Assembly (NCBI GenBank): GCA_937890005.1
Contig: CALBZA010000005.1
Span: 4,129-68,128 of the forward strand
Direction of reading: 5' to 3'
DNA length: 64,000 nucleotides
From: an uncultured Verrucomicrobia subdivision 3 bacterium
GTDB lineage: Bacteria; Verrucomicrobiota; Verrucomicrobiia; Limisphaerales; DASXHY01
The position numbers were made by a program, and so were the translations under genes. Shown here in pieces: positions 17,392 to 25,927 of the stretch. Each line of letters begins with the position of its first letter. Position 1 is the stretch's first letter. The notes under the pieces were generated by a model. That model saw only the letters and a list, made by a program, of their open reading frames with translations. It ran no database searches and had not been told where the DNA came from.

Positions 17392-17944
17392 TTTCTTAAA
17401 AGGTTAGCGCACTATAGATTTGAACCCCTCTCTGTCAAGCGAGGGGAAATCCGTCGTTGCACCCCATTTTTGCCGGTGCAACTCCCGCGATTTCAGTGGG
17501 ATAAAGTTCAAAATCGGGCGGCATTTTTCCACTTTGCTCAAAATGGCTCAGAGATTTCGGTTCACCCGAATGCTGAATTGTCGTTCGTGTAAGCATGAAC
17601 ATCGCGTTTTCCGAGGAGGTTTCAGACGAGAACGATCAATGTCAGCCGCGAATTCAGAAGCTCTGACCGCTTGGCATTGCCGATGCGATCAGGATGGCGT
17701 CTGTTCAAAATCAAACTGAGAGAACGTTATGAGAAAGTCACTGGACATGATCGCAGAATCGATTCGGAGCGCACAGCATCCATTCCGTCATGCGGACGAC
17801 CGGCCTCAGAAGGAACAGAAGCATCGATACGAACGCCGCAAGGTGAAGGAATATATCCGGCTTGTGGATTGGGTGGGAGAGGCTTGAGGGAAACGGGCGG
17901 ACGCAGGTTTGGGATGGTTGTCCTGCGTGCCGCATTGGCCTCCG
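17392..17944. other. Gene-poor region upstream of kamA
   Basis: It contains the kamA upstream region (CCCCTC...GAGGGG weak palindrome near 17425-17445), an isolated purine-rich SD-like GAGGAGG near 17621 with no convincing ORF behind it, and one possible 52-codon ORF (17729-17887), listed separately. No other feature was recognised. Confidence 0.5.
17729..17887 (+). CDS. Possible small basic protein, 52 residues
   Basis: ATG at 17729, preceded by GAGAGA seven bases upstream, opens a 52-residue frame rich in Arg, Lys and His (RHADDRPQKEQKHRYERR, then IRLVDWVGEA). The composition is protein-like, with no low-complexity run. It is convergent with the 446-residue gene downstream. No family was recognised, and it could be chance or the remnant of a larger gene. 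Confidence 0.35.
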   Translation: MRKSLDMIAESIRSAQHPFRHADDRPQKEQKHRYERRKVKEYIRLVDWVGEA

Positions 17945-19285
17945 TCACCGCGGAACTGACGAGACCGCGGTGACACCCATCCCGGCGGGTTCGGGTGTCG
18001 GCTTCAAAGCCAGGCGCCGGGCCTCCAGGACGTTCAACTGCTGAATCGTTTGTTCCGAAAGCCGGTTGCGAATGGGGCCTTCCTGCTTTCTGAATCCGAA
18101 AAATCTTCCCGCGAAATTCTGCCTCTCAAGATAATACGCCAGCAACTGGCGGTATTCGTCAGCCAGTCCGACCAGTTCCTGTGAAATCCGCGGCCGGATC
18201 AATTCCAGCTCCTGCCGCTTCCGTTGCAACGCCGTTCGTTGATGCAGCCCATCCCAGTCGCGAATGATTTCCTGCAGCGTGACAGTTACCCGCCGGGGAA
18301 GTTCCAGCGGGCTGGTTCGAATCTCCGCCGGCGAACGGACGATCTGGTCGAGTTTTGTCCAGCTGACTTCCGGCGACCAGACGAGCATCAGGTTCCGTCC
18401 GGTAAACTGCACCACCTGAAGCGCCCACCATTTCTCGACGTCGAGCTGTGTTTTGAAGTGGGGTTCGTAGCCGGCGAGAAACGCAAACTGCCAGTTCAGA
18501 TGTTTCGGCAGTTCATTCAGAACCCGTTGCATACAGAGCGGACCATTTTTTAACTGCATCAACTGGCGCACAAACAATTGCGCGCTACCACGAAAGCTCC
18601 AGATGTTCTGTTCGGTCAGCTGATCGGGCTGGGGCCAGCTTAACTGTTCGAATGTGAACGGTGCCTGGTTTCGGAGAATCGCCTGCGCTTCAGCAATCGG
18701 ATCTCCACGGCGTTCGTTCACCAGCACGCGGCTGATGACGATTCCACTCTGCCTGTCACGAGATTGTGGCGGCGGAACGAGGTATTCGATGCGTTCGGTG
18801 ATCAGCAGTTCCTGCGAAAGACCCTCCGCAAGCCACAGCGGGATTTCGGCAGAGCGCGAGTCGGCACCGCGATTTGCAATTTCAAGAAGTGTGGTATGGA
18901 CAAGCGTTCGAACGAACGCTGCCGCTGGCAATGCATCCGGCACATCGATTTTGTACGCCCAGCCGTTCAGGCCGCGATCGACAACAATGGTCGCCTGTTC
19001 ATTGGCGAAGCGTGCCGGACGGACGCGGATATAGACTTTTCCCTTCGCCGCGCCGGAAACCTCCAGATGCCGCCACAGCGCTTGACGGATTCGTTCCGCT
19101 GAAATGGCCAGCAGCGGCGGATCCAGCGGAATCGATCCGCTGCTGCCTGTATAGAATCGTGAAACGAACCGGAGGTCTGTGGGATGAATGATGAACTGAC
19201 CCGAAACGCTGCGTGTCTCGGTCCGCACCTGTGCTCCCGCCGTGTTCAGGGTCAGCAGGAGAACAAGTGCAATCAGCGTTTTCAT
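17945..19285 (-). CDS. Exported protein of unknown function, degenerate peptidase-like
   Basis: A 446-residue protein with a clear signal peptide (MKTLIALVLLLTLNTAGA). The middle has IPLWLAEGLSQELL, which resembles the W-L-x-E-G-L/A segment of gluzincin (peptidase MA-like) proteins. The preceding helix, where HExxH is expected, reads LVHTTLLEIANR and lacks the catalytic pattern. The C-terminal third is helical and charged (RKRQELELIRPRISQEL). It may be a non-catalytic relative of a periplasmic metallopeptidase; the assignment is tentative. It lies 12 bases downstream of the FmdB-type gene. Confidence 0.72.
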   Translation of the reverse strand: MKTLIALVLLLTLNTAGAQVRTETRSVSGQFIIHPTDLRFVSRFYTGSSGSIPLDPPLLAISAERIRQALWRHLEVSGAAKGKVYIRVRPARFANEQATIVVDRGLNGWAYKIDVPDALPAAAFVRTLVHTTLLEIANRGADSRSAEIPLWLAEGLSQELLITERIEYLVPPPQSRDRQSGIVISRVLVNERRGDPIAEAQAILRNQAPFTFEQLSWPQPDQLTEQNIWSFRGSAQLFVRQLMQLKNGPLCMQRVLNELPKHLNWQFAFLAGYEPHFKTQLDVEKWWALQVVQFTGRNLMLVWSPEVSWTKLDQIVRSPAEIRTSPLELPRRVTVTLQEIIRDWDGLHQRTALQRKRQELELIRPRISQELVGLADEYRQLLAYYLERQNFAGRFFGFRKQEGPIRNRLSEQTIQQLNVLEARRLALKPTPEPAGMGVTAVSSVPR

Positions 19286-19297
19286 TCGACCTTGCCG

Positions 19298-19648
19298 TCA
19301 GTTGGCTTTTGTGGTTTTGGACTTCGACTCCGCTTTGGGAGTCGATTTTGTTTCAGATGATGACGACTTCGTTTCCTTTGCGGAAGAGGAAGCGGTGCCT
19401 GAGCTGGAGGCGGAATCTTTCTTCGCGGCTTCCTTGTAACCTTCACTGCGGTAGTCGGTGATGTAGAAGCCGCTGCCTTTGAAGATCAAACCGGCACCTG
19501 CGCCGATTTTCTTGGTGACCTTTCCACGGCCCCAGCGCTTCTTCCCGCAGAGATCCTCGGGGCAGATGGCCAGTGGCTTGTCCTTCATCGACTGAAATTT
19601 TTCGAATTCATGCCCGCATTTCGAGCAGACGTATTCGTATGTTGGCAT
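19298..19648 (-). CDS. FmdB-family zinc-ribbon protein
   Basis: A 116-residue regulatory-type zinc ribbon. MPTYEYVCSKCGHEFEKFQ is the family start, which fixes ATG at 19648 although the frame is open to 19897. The Zn ligands are C-x2-C (CSKC) and C-x4-C (CPEDLC). GAGLIFKGSGFYITDYR is the conserved FmdB segment. The last 45 residues are Ser/Lys/Thr-rich and probably disordered. Function is unknown for most members. Confidence 0.9.
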   Translation of the reverse strand: MPTYEYVCSKCGHEFEKFQSMKDKPLAICPEDLCGKKRWGRGKVTKKIGAGAGLIFKGSGFYITDYRSEGYKEAAKKDSASSSGTASSSAKETKSSSSETKSTPKAESKSKTTKAN

Positions 19649-19700
19649 AGTCGCGAATGTAATAGACAGCCGGGCGGGTCGGGTCAAGAGGGGTGTGGGG

Positions 19701-19776
19701 GCGTGATGCGTGATGCGTGATGTGTGAAAGCGTGAAGGCGGGAAGGCGTGAAGGCGTGAAGGCATGAGTCGTGAAG
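19701..19776. repeat. Degenerate tandem GCGTGAxG repeat
   Basis: Units GCGTGATGCGTGATGCGTGATG followed by GCGTGAAGGCG-type variants, 7-9 bases each. The same words on the opposite strand (CACGCCTCACG) occur at 20009-20040 and 38204-38273. Confidence 0.6.
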
Positions 19777-20008
19777 CGCTCGAGACTCCAAACACGAAAC
19801 TCGAAACTTGAAACGCGACACTTTCAAGGCAGTTCGTGTGCGACAATGATTCCTGTGGCAGAAGGTTCGGTCCCAAACACTGTGATCGAAAGCGCATTCG
19901 GAATGGATTTCATAACCTTGGATTACGGTTCCTTGGGCGCGACCATACCAGCGTCTAGCCCTCTGGCAAGAAGCGTTTCATTAAGTTTCGAGCTTTGAGT
20001 TTTGAGGG

Positions 20009-20040
20009 CATCACGCCTCACGTATCACGCATCACGCCTT
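20009..20040. repeat. TCACGCCTCACGTATCACGC repeat copy
   Basis: One copy of the unit that is tandemly repeated at 38228-38269, about 85 bases upstream of the ECF sigma start and inverted relative to 19701-19776. Confidence 0.6.
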
Positions 20041-20122
20041 CTCCAGTCCATTTCACATCGATTGAACCTTTTTGCCTTCTCGGCCGCTTAATGCTTGAAG
20101 CAACGACACTGCGCCGTGAACC

Positions 20123-20701
20123 ATGACTGACACCGAGGCTCTGGTGGAAATGCCGGAACAAACCGATCCGCGCTCCGATCAACAGCTCATCGCCGAGATC
20201 AACTCCGGCAACGCAGCTGCGTTCGAAGTGTTGTACCGGCGTTACCGAAACTGGGTTGTTGATCTGGCCTGTCGGTTCACTGGAAGCGAGGATCTCGCGT
20301 TGGATGTCATGCAGGAAACGTTTCTTTACCTGCTTCGGAAATTCCCCGGCTTCAAGCTCACGGCTCAGCTCAAGACGTTCCTGTATCCGGCGGTAAGGAA
20401 TCTTTCGATTTCAGCGCGGACGCGCGCCGGGCGTCTTATTTCCACGGAGTCGGAACAATCGTTTCTGGAAACGATTCCCGCCGATGCTGCCCTCGCCGAG
20501 CCGGGTGCGGGATTGCATGCGGCGCTCTCCAATCTCTCATCCGAACACCGTGAGGTGCTCTGGCTTCGGTTCGTGGACGATCTTTCGCTCGCTGAGATTG
20601 CTGGGGCGACCGGCGTTCCGCTTGGGACGGTAAAATCACGGATGCATCACGCACTGGAATCGCTCAGGCGCGATCCGCGAACAAAACGCTTTTTTGAATG
20701 A
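20123..20701 (+). CDS. ECF-type RNA polymerase sigma-70 factor
   Basis: A 192-residue ECF sigma factor with only regions 2 and 4. Region 2 is seen in IAEINSGNAAAFEVLYRRY and LALDVMQETFLYLL, the core-binding part. Region 4 holds the helix-turn-helix DLSLAEIAGATGVPLGTVKSRMHHALESL, read in two halves around positions 155-180. It is the first gene of a tight operon with a dockerin membrane protein, a cohesin-like protein and a VIT/VWA lipoprotein. The next gene probably holds its inhibitor. Confidence 0.93.
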   Translation: MTDTEALVEMPEQTDPRSDQQLIAEINSGNAAAFEVLYRRYRNWVVDLACRFTGSEDLALDVMQETFLYLLRKFPGFKLTAQLKTFLYPAVRNLSISARTRAGRLISTESEQSFLETIPADAALAEPGAGLHAALSNLSSEHREVLWLRFVDDLSLAEIAGATGVPLGTVKSRMHHALESLRRDPRTKRFFE

Positions 20702-20737
20702 ACCTTTTGTCCGGCTTGAACACTTAACCTTTGGAAC

Positions 20738-21181
20738 ATGAACACAGCGGGATTCAATCCATCGCCAGAAGGGGAGCCGAAGGTGCCCGAAAAACTGGCT
20801 GCCGCCTTCAAAAAAATGCCGCGGCGTCAGGTTTTCGTTCCGCCCTCTTCGGATGAGGCAATTTTGCGGGCCGCTGAGAAACATCTTCAAAGGCCGGAGC
20901 CGAAAGGCCGTTTTTGGAGACTGTTGCGCTGGCCTGGAATGGTCTTCGCAGCTGTCGTTCTCCTGGTATGTGTGATTCGGTTTTTTCCACATCAGAGCTT
21001 TGCGGCCGAGGATCTGAATCGGGATGGTTCGGTGGACATACTCGACGTTTTCCAGCTCGCGAGGGAATTGCCGTCGAACGCAGAGCGCCTGGACTTGAAC
21101 GGTGACGGTCGGGTGGACGATCGGGACGTGGATGTTCTCGCGCGGCGCGTCGTGCAATTGGATCGGGAGGAGCGGTCGTGA
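20738..21181 (+). CDS. Membrane-anchored dockerin protein, candidate anti-sigma factor
   Basis: A 147-residue protein. Residues 1-65 are cytoplasmic and charged (PEKLAAAFKKMPRRQ, VPPSSDEAILRAAEKHL). Residues about 66-86 form one transmembrane helix. The outer part is a dockerin type I-like pair of calcium loops: DLNRDGSVDILDVFQLAREL (about 92-111) and LDLNGDGRVDDRDVDVLARR (about 117-136). The position right after an ECF sigma gene and the N-in/C-out layout are those of an anti-sigma factor, but no ZAS motif is present, so this role is inferred. Its stop overlaps the next start by four bases (GTGA). Confidence 0.85.
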   Translation: MNTAGFNPSPEGEPKVPEKLAAAFKKMPRRQVFVPPSSDEAILRAAEKHLQRPEPKGRFWRLLRWPGMVFAAVVLLVCVIRFFPHQSFAAEDLNRDGSVDILDVFQLARELPSNAERLDLNGDGRVDDRDVDVLARRVVQLDREERS

Positions 21182-21639
21182 AGGCATGGCGGGCATGTTT
21201 CATTGGAATGTTGGCTCTGCTTTTCGCAGGCATAAGTATTTCACCGTTGCGCGCAGCGGAAGCCTCGGTGCGTTTTGCCACGGTGGACGTGTTTGTTGAT
21301 TCCACGAATCGCCCGCTTGCCGCGTATCAGATTGAAATCAAGGCCGCCGATCCTTCCGTGAAAATTGTTGGCATTGAAGGAGGCGCGCATCCGGCGTTTT
21401 CGCGTCCGCCTTTTTACGATCCAAGGGCAATGCAGGCGGATCGGGTGATTCTTGCCGCGTTCAGCACAAATTCAATCAATCAGCTGCCAGTGGGTCGAAC
21501 TCGTGTCGCGACGATCCACGTTCAGGCGAGTCAGGCGGCGGCGGATTTGAATTTCGAAATCCGGTTGCGTGCCGCAGCCGGACCGGACGGAAAAAGGATG
21601 AATCTCGAAGTTGCCGTGGAAGAAAGGAAATCGAAATGA
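21178..21639 (+). CDS. Exported cohesin-like protein
   Basis: A 153-residue secreted protein with signal peptide to about residue 29 (GMLALLFAGISISPLRA). The rest reads like a single cohesin-type beta-sandwich. VDVFVDSTNRPLAAYQIEIK, ADPSVKIVGIEGG, VILAAFSTNS and LPVGRTRVATIHVQ match the order of cohesin strands (V-D-x-x-V-D, A-A-Y-Q, D-P-S-V-x-x-V, F-S, L-P-x-G-x-x-x-x-A-x-I). Cohesins bind dockerins, and one is encoded by the gene just upstream. GTG start; overlaps both neighbours by 4 bases. Confidence 0.75.
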   Translation: MKAWRACFIGMLALLFAGISISPLRAAEASVRFATVDVFVDSTNRPLAAYQIEIKAADPSVKIVGIEGGAHPAFSRPPFYDPRAMQADRVILAAFSTNSINQLPVGRTRVATIHVQASQAAADLNFEIRLRAAAGPDGKRMNLEVAVEERKSK

Positions 21640-23720
21640 AACGGATGCAGGTGATCTGTTGGTGTGTGGTTGGAGCGATGATGCTGACGCTGGTGGCTGT
21701 GTTTTCTGGATGCAGTTCAGCAAAGCCGAGCCTCATGCAATCGTCTTTCTTGCCCATGTCCTATTCAGGCTATTTCGAGGGACACGTTGGGAAAACAGCG
21801 ATTTTGCCGATGGACAATCCCGCTGATGAACTATGGATCATCTCCCGTTCTACCGATCCCCGGGTCGCTCGGCCAGATGATCTGCCACCCTCCGGCGCAT
21901 TGATGGCGCAGCTAGGTGAAGGGAAAGTTCCCATGCCACTCAAGCACACCGATGTGAGAGCATCCGTCAGCGCCTACATCAGTTCAGTGGAAGTGCTCCA
22001 GCAGTTTCACAATCCCTATTCCGAAAAGATTGAAGCCGTTTATATGTTCCCGCTTCCGCACAACGCAGCTGTGAATGAGTTCATCATGACCATCGGTGAT
22101 CGTCGTATCCGGGGAATCATCAGGGAACGAAAAGAAGCCGAGGCCATTTACGCCGAAGCCCGGCAGCAGGGTTACACCGCAGCGCTGTTGACCGAAGAGC
22201 GTCCAAACATCTTCACGCAATCCCTCGCAAACATCGAACCCGGCAAACAGATCGATGTTACGATCAAATACTTTCACACGCTCGAATACAACGATGGCTG
22301 GTATGAGTTTGTGTTTCCCATGGTTGTTGGGCCGCGGTTCAATCCGCCGGGTTCAACCAATGGTGTTGGAGCGGTGCCTGTGGGAGCCGCCGGAGTCTCG
22401 CGGCAGAAAACCGAGCTGCAATACCTCAAGCCCACCCAGCGGAGTGGACACGACATTTCGCTTCAGCTCAATCTCGATGCGGGGGTGGCTGTTGAAGAAT
22501 TTCGGTGCGTCACACATGACGTGGACTACGGGCAGGATGCGGACAATCGGCTGACGGTCCGGCTGAAGCCGACTGACAACATTCCCAACCGTGATTTCGT
22601 TTTCCGTTACCGTGTGGCCGGCGATCGGATAAAAACGGACTTCATTACCCACACGGACGAGCGCGGAGGTTTCTTCACGCTGATGCTTTATCCGCCTGCA
22701 AAATTGGGGAACCTCACGCGCCAGCCGCTGGAGCTGGTTTTTGTGCTCGACTGCTCCGGCAGCATGAGTGGCCGGCCGATCCGGCAGGCCAAAGCTGCAG
22801 TCGAGCGCGCGCTGCGGTTGCTGCAGCCGGATGATTCCTTTCAGATCATCAATTTCTCCGAAAGATCGTCGCAGCTTGGAACAGCGCCGTTGGAAGCCAC
22901 TCCACGGAATGTAAGTCGTGGGATCGATTACCTGAGGCAACTGAATGGCGATGGTGGAACGATGATGATCGAAGGCCTCAAGGCGGCGCTGGATTTTCCT
23001 CACGATCCTCGAAGGCTGCGTTTCGTCTGTTTCCTCACTGACGGTTACATCGGGAATGAAGTGGAAATCCTGGCGGAACTCCAAAAACGGCTGGGATCGT
23101 CGCGTGTCTTCAGCTTCGGAGTCGGCTCGGCGCCGAACCGATATCTGCTCGATTCGATGGCAAGGCTGGGTCGCGGCGCTGTGGCCTATCTCGGTTCGCG
23201 CGACGATGGTGCGCGGGTCATGGAGGATTTCTTCAGCCGCATCAGTCATCCCGGTTTGACTGACTTGAAGATCGATTGGGGGGGAATGCAGGTGAGTGAT
23301 GTCTTCCCTCGAACACTGCCCGATCTGTTTGTCGGACGTCCCGTGATCGTAACCGGGAGGTATGCAGGACCGGCGCGGGGTGATGTGAAAATCACGGGTT
23401 TTGCTGCGAATGAGGGAGTTTTAATCCGCGTTCCAATGGAAGAAAATTCAGAATCGCAGCACAGGGGAATTCCGGCGATCTGGGCGAGAATGAAGATCGC
23501 GGATCTCTCCGATCTGTCTTTGGAAACAGCACCGGAACGGAATGACATCATCAGGCAGGTTGCGCTTGATTACGGCTTGATGTCGGCATTCACAGCGTTT
23601 GTTGCCGTCGATTCCGCCCGTCGGACAGAAGGAACCGCGGCTGGCACTGTTCCGGTGGCCGTTCCGGTTCCGGAAGGCGTGAACTATGACACCACTGTTC
23701 AAACCGGATCGAACGACTGA
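21636..23720 (+). CDS. VIT and VWA domain lipoprotein
   Basis: A 694-residue lipoprotein (lipobox FSGC, Cys26). The VIT (inter-alpha-trypsin type) domain is at about 85-225: EVLQQFHNPYSEKIEAVYMF, PLPHNAAVNEF, PNIFTQSLANIEPG. The von Willebrand A domain is at about 365-540 with an intact MIDAS (DCSGSMSG), then LTDGYIGNE. A C-terminal beta/helical region follows (IRQVALDYGLMSAFTAFVAVD), as in other VIT-VWA proteins. Metal-dependent protein binding at the cell surface is the likely role. Preceded by SD GAAAGGAAA and coupled to the upstream gene by ATGA. Confidence 0.93.
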   Translation: MKRMQVICWCVVGAMMLTLVAVFSGCSSAKPSLMQSSFLPMSYSGYFEGHVGKTAILPMDNPADELWIISRSTDPRVARPDDLPPSGALMAQLGEGKVPMPLKHTDVRASVSAYISSVEVLQQFHNPYSEKIEAVYMFPLPHNAAVNEFIMTIGDRRIRGIIRERKEAEAIYAEARQQGYTAALLTEERPNIFTQSLANIEPGKQIDVTIKYFHTLEYNDGWYEFVFPMVVGPRFNPPGSTNGVGAVPVGAAGVSRQKTELQYLKPTQRSGHDISLQLNLDAGVAVEEFRCVTHDVDYGQDADNRLTVRLKPTDNIPNRDFVFRYRVAGDRIKTDFITHTDERGGFFTLMLYPPAKLGNLTRQPLELVFVLDCSGSMSGRPIRQAKAAVERALRLLQPDDSFQIINFSERSSQLGTAPLEATPRNVSRGIDYLRQLNGDGGTMMIEGLKAALDFPHDPRRLRFVCFLTDGYIGNEVEILAELQKRLGSSRVFSFGVGSAPNRYLLDSMARLGRGAVAYLGSRDDGARVMEDFFSRISHPGLTDLKIDWGGMQVSDVFPRTLPDLFVGRPVIVTGRYAGPARGDVKITGFAANEGVLIRVPMEENSESQHRGIPAIWARMKIADLSDLSLETAPERNDIIRQVALDYGLMSAFTAFVAVDSARRTEGTAAGTVPVAVPVPEGVNYDTTVQTGSND

Positions 23721-23732
23721 TCCCGAACCTTT

Positions 23733-24503
23733 ATGAAAGCACTTGGACTTCTCTCAATCGCACTGATTTTTGCCTCTGGCTGTTCGACAACGCGTTCCAT
23801 TTCAAACTCTGCCTATCAGGACACCGGATGGAGCGGGGGCGCGCACGGCTGCATTGTTTCCTCGCCATACTCTTACCGTGGCGAGCTGAATGAGTTTGAT
23901 GTCCTTGGAATCGATCGTGACACCCTCGTATCTGACAACGAGATTGAACGCGCACTTGCTCAGGCCAAACGAGTGAAGCTCCAACCGAAAAGTTCGATTC
24001 TTCTCGTTCAATCCGGTGCTGCGATTCCAGACGGTGAGATGGTGTCAATGCTTGGGCAGCACTTCCGGGTCGTTCCGTTTTCCGGTGTGCCGGAAAGGAA
24101 CGAGGGCAATAGTACTGCGGGCCACGACCAGCGCCAGTTGTCACGGGCCTTGCGATTCGCGGCGGCGCGAGGCGGAAACGATATCATTGTTTGTTATTGG
24201 GGGCTCATAGAATCGGAAAATGAGAAGCTGCCCGGCCGAACAATTTCCTGGGTGCCCGTCGTGAACTGGATGACTCCGGATCAGCGCCAGCATATGCAGG
24301 TGCGATTGAAGCTCGCGGTGATCGACGTTCGGACTGGCGACTGGACGTTTCTCGGAACTCCGCCTGTAGAGGCCCGTCGCCTGAGCATCGCGCCGCGCCG
24401 TGAGGTGACGGATCAAAAGCTGGTGGAAAATCTGAAGTCGCTGGCTTATTCGGCCGCTGTAAAAGAGCTGCTCAATCAATACGGCCCAACTGAAAGGAAT
24501 TGA
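23733..24503 (+). CDS. Lipoprotein of unknown function
   Basis: A 256-residue lipoprotein (MKALGLLSIALIFASGC, Cys17) starting 12 bases after the VIT/VWA gene, so part of the same operon. The middle (ALRFAAARGGNDIIVCYWG, then VRLKLAVIDVRTGDW, VEARR) has an alternating pattern typical of curli-assembly-like (CsgG) or TolB-N-type periplasmic lipoproteins, but no family could be firmly recognised. The C-terminus ends SAAVKELLNQYG. Confidence 0.78.
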   Translation: MKALGLLSIALIFASGCSTTRSISNSAYQDTGWSGGAHGCIVSSPYSYRGELNEFDVLGIDRDTLVSDNEIERALAQAKRVKLQPKSSILLVQSGAAIPDGEMVSMLGQHFRVVPFSGVPERNEGNSTAGHDQRQLSRALRFAAARGGNDIIVCYWGLIESENEKLPGRTISWVPVVNWMTPDQRQHMQVRLKLAVIDVRTGDWTFLGTPPVEARRLSIAPRREVTDQKLVENLKSLAYSAAVKELLNQYGPTERN

Positions 24504-24578
24504 TTCAAACCAATCAGCCGGAGACGAACCCTGCGTGGGTTTGAATGCGACGAGGATTTCGCGTTCAAGATCGCAGAA

Positions 24579-25790
24579 TCACTCAAGTACAGGGGCGCTG
24601 CCGTCGAGCATCTTCACCTTGTTGTGTTTAAAATATTCCCGGGTCAAAGCCTTCAGCAGCCCGCCGCGTTGATCGTAAAGGCGCCGGAGCTTGCGTGGCT
24701 GGTGCTTCGCCAGCGCGTAATGCGTGAAGAGCGGCATGGCAATCGTCGTGTCGGTGTAGCAAACCACGGCATCGGGAAGTTTGCTCGGATCAACCTTGCC
24801 CCAGCTGACCGCTTCGCCGGGCGTGGCGCCGGAAAGGCCGCCGGTATCGGGACGGGCATCGGTGACCTGGATGAAGAAATCCTGGCCGACCTCCTTCATG
24901 CGCAGCACTTCCTGAATCTGCGGTTCGGTTTGCAGCATGAAGTTCTTGGGACTGCCGCCGCCCCAGATCACCACTCCACTCCTGCCGCCGCCGCGCTTGG
25001 CGCCAAGGACGAATGAGGTGGTTTCGTTGACGTCGATGGAGGGATTGATGCGCAGTTTGTTTCCGCGCAATTCCACGCCGGCGAAGTTCATTCCGATCGT
25101 GGAATCGCCGGGCGAACTGGTGTAGCACGGCACGCCGGCGCGATAGGCGGCGGCGAGAACGGAGACGTCCTTGAGCTTATGCTTGCGTTCCCATTCGGCG
25201 CAGTATTTGCCGATCAGGTAATGCAGTTCCGCTGTGCCCATTTCCTTCTGGAACTCGGGTTTGATCAGGATTTCTCGCAGCAATTCGTCGGTGGCCATGA
25301 GGCCGTCGGAGTAGGGAATCACGACGTCGTAAATGCGGACGAGATCGTTGTCGCGAAGGTCGGTGTCGTCGAATTTGAAGCTGCCGGAATGCACCGGGTA
25401 ATTCAGCGCGAAGTGCATGTCGTGATACAGATTCGCGCCGGTCGAGACGATCCAGTCCACGAAGCCGGCCTTGATCAACGGAATGATGCTGGAGCAGCCG
25501 AGTCCTGCCGGCGTGAGCGCGCCTGAAAGGCTCATGCCGATGGTGACATCTCGCGCGAGCATCTTGTCGGTGAAAAGCTGGCAGGCTTCCTTGAGGCGGG
25601 CGGAGTTGTAGGCGAGGAAAGTTTCGTCGATGAGATGCGCGAGTTTCTCCCTGCCGGTGATGTTTTTCGGCATGATCCGCTTCCCGGCCATGTATTTCTT
25701 TTTATGCGGACACTCCTTTGCCTTCATCCAGTCCGGCATGTCGGCGATCTCTTCGCGGTTTCTGATGCTGCGTCGTTCGGTTCGGGCCAT
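24579..25790 (-). CDS. Deoxyhypusine synthase family protein (probable polyamine aminobutyltransferase)
   Basis: A 403-residue NAD-dependent enzyme of the deoxyhypusine synthase fold. GLGCSSIIPLIKAGFVDWIV, STGANLYHDMHFAL, NETTSFVLGAKRGGGRSG and EAVSWGK (the lysine that forms the enzyme-intermediate in DHS) are present. Bacteria lack eIF5A, so bacterial homologues are thought to move aminobutyl groups onto small amines such as putrescine to make homospermidine. ATG at 25790 was preferred over the TTG at 25796. It is divergent from the agmatine deiminase gene, which supports a polyamine role. Confidence 0.88.
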   Translation of the reverse strand: MARTERRSIRNREEIADMPDWMKAKECPHKKKYMAGKRIMPKNITGREKLAHLIDETFLAYNSARLKEACQLFTDKMLARDVTIGMSLSGALTPAGLGCSSIIPLIKAGFVDWIVSTGANLYHDMHFALNYPVHSGSFKFDDTDLRDNDLVRIYDVVIPYSDGLMATDELLREILIKPEFQKEMGTAELHYLIGKYCAEWERKHKLKDVSVLAAAYRAGVPCYTSSPGDSTIGMNFAGVELRGNKLRINPSIDVNETTSFVLGAKRGGGRSGVVIWGGGSPKNFMLQTEPQIQEVLRMKEVGQDFFIQVTDARPDTGGLSGATPGEAVSWGKVDPSKLPDAVVCYTDTTIAMPLFTHYALAKHQPRKLRRLYDQRGGLLKALTREYFKHNKVKMLDGSAPVLE

Positions 25791-25927
25791 AGTCAAAGCG
25801 GTTGGAAAAATGCGATGCCACCATACGGTAGGGTTGCGGCATGTGTTGCCAATCCATTTCTGGAGCGTTTCGGCGTTTGAAGGAATGGGGTGCTTGCTGG
25901 ATGGATGGAAGCTGTTACGGTCTCGGC

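Larger units (their letters stand above)
19649..20122. other. Intergenic region rich in short repeated words
   Basis: 474 bases between the FmdB gene and the ECF sigma gene, presumably holding both promoters. Repeats are listed separately (19701-19776, 20009-20040). Between them are GAAAC-word runs (CGAAACTCGAAACTTG near 19796) and GAGTTTTGAG near 19997. No convincing small ORF or -35/-10 pair was found. Confidence 0.5.

Noticed and set aside
17392..17728. Lysine riboswitch upstream of kamA
   Set aside because: No conserved multi-stem core or terminator could be recognised in the 340 bases read.
20738..21639. Cellulosome-like scaffold and enzymes
   Set aside because: Only one dockerin protein and one cohesin-like protein, no glycoside hydrolase or carbohydrate-binding module; a signalling or assembly role fits better.
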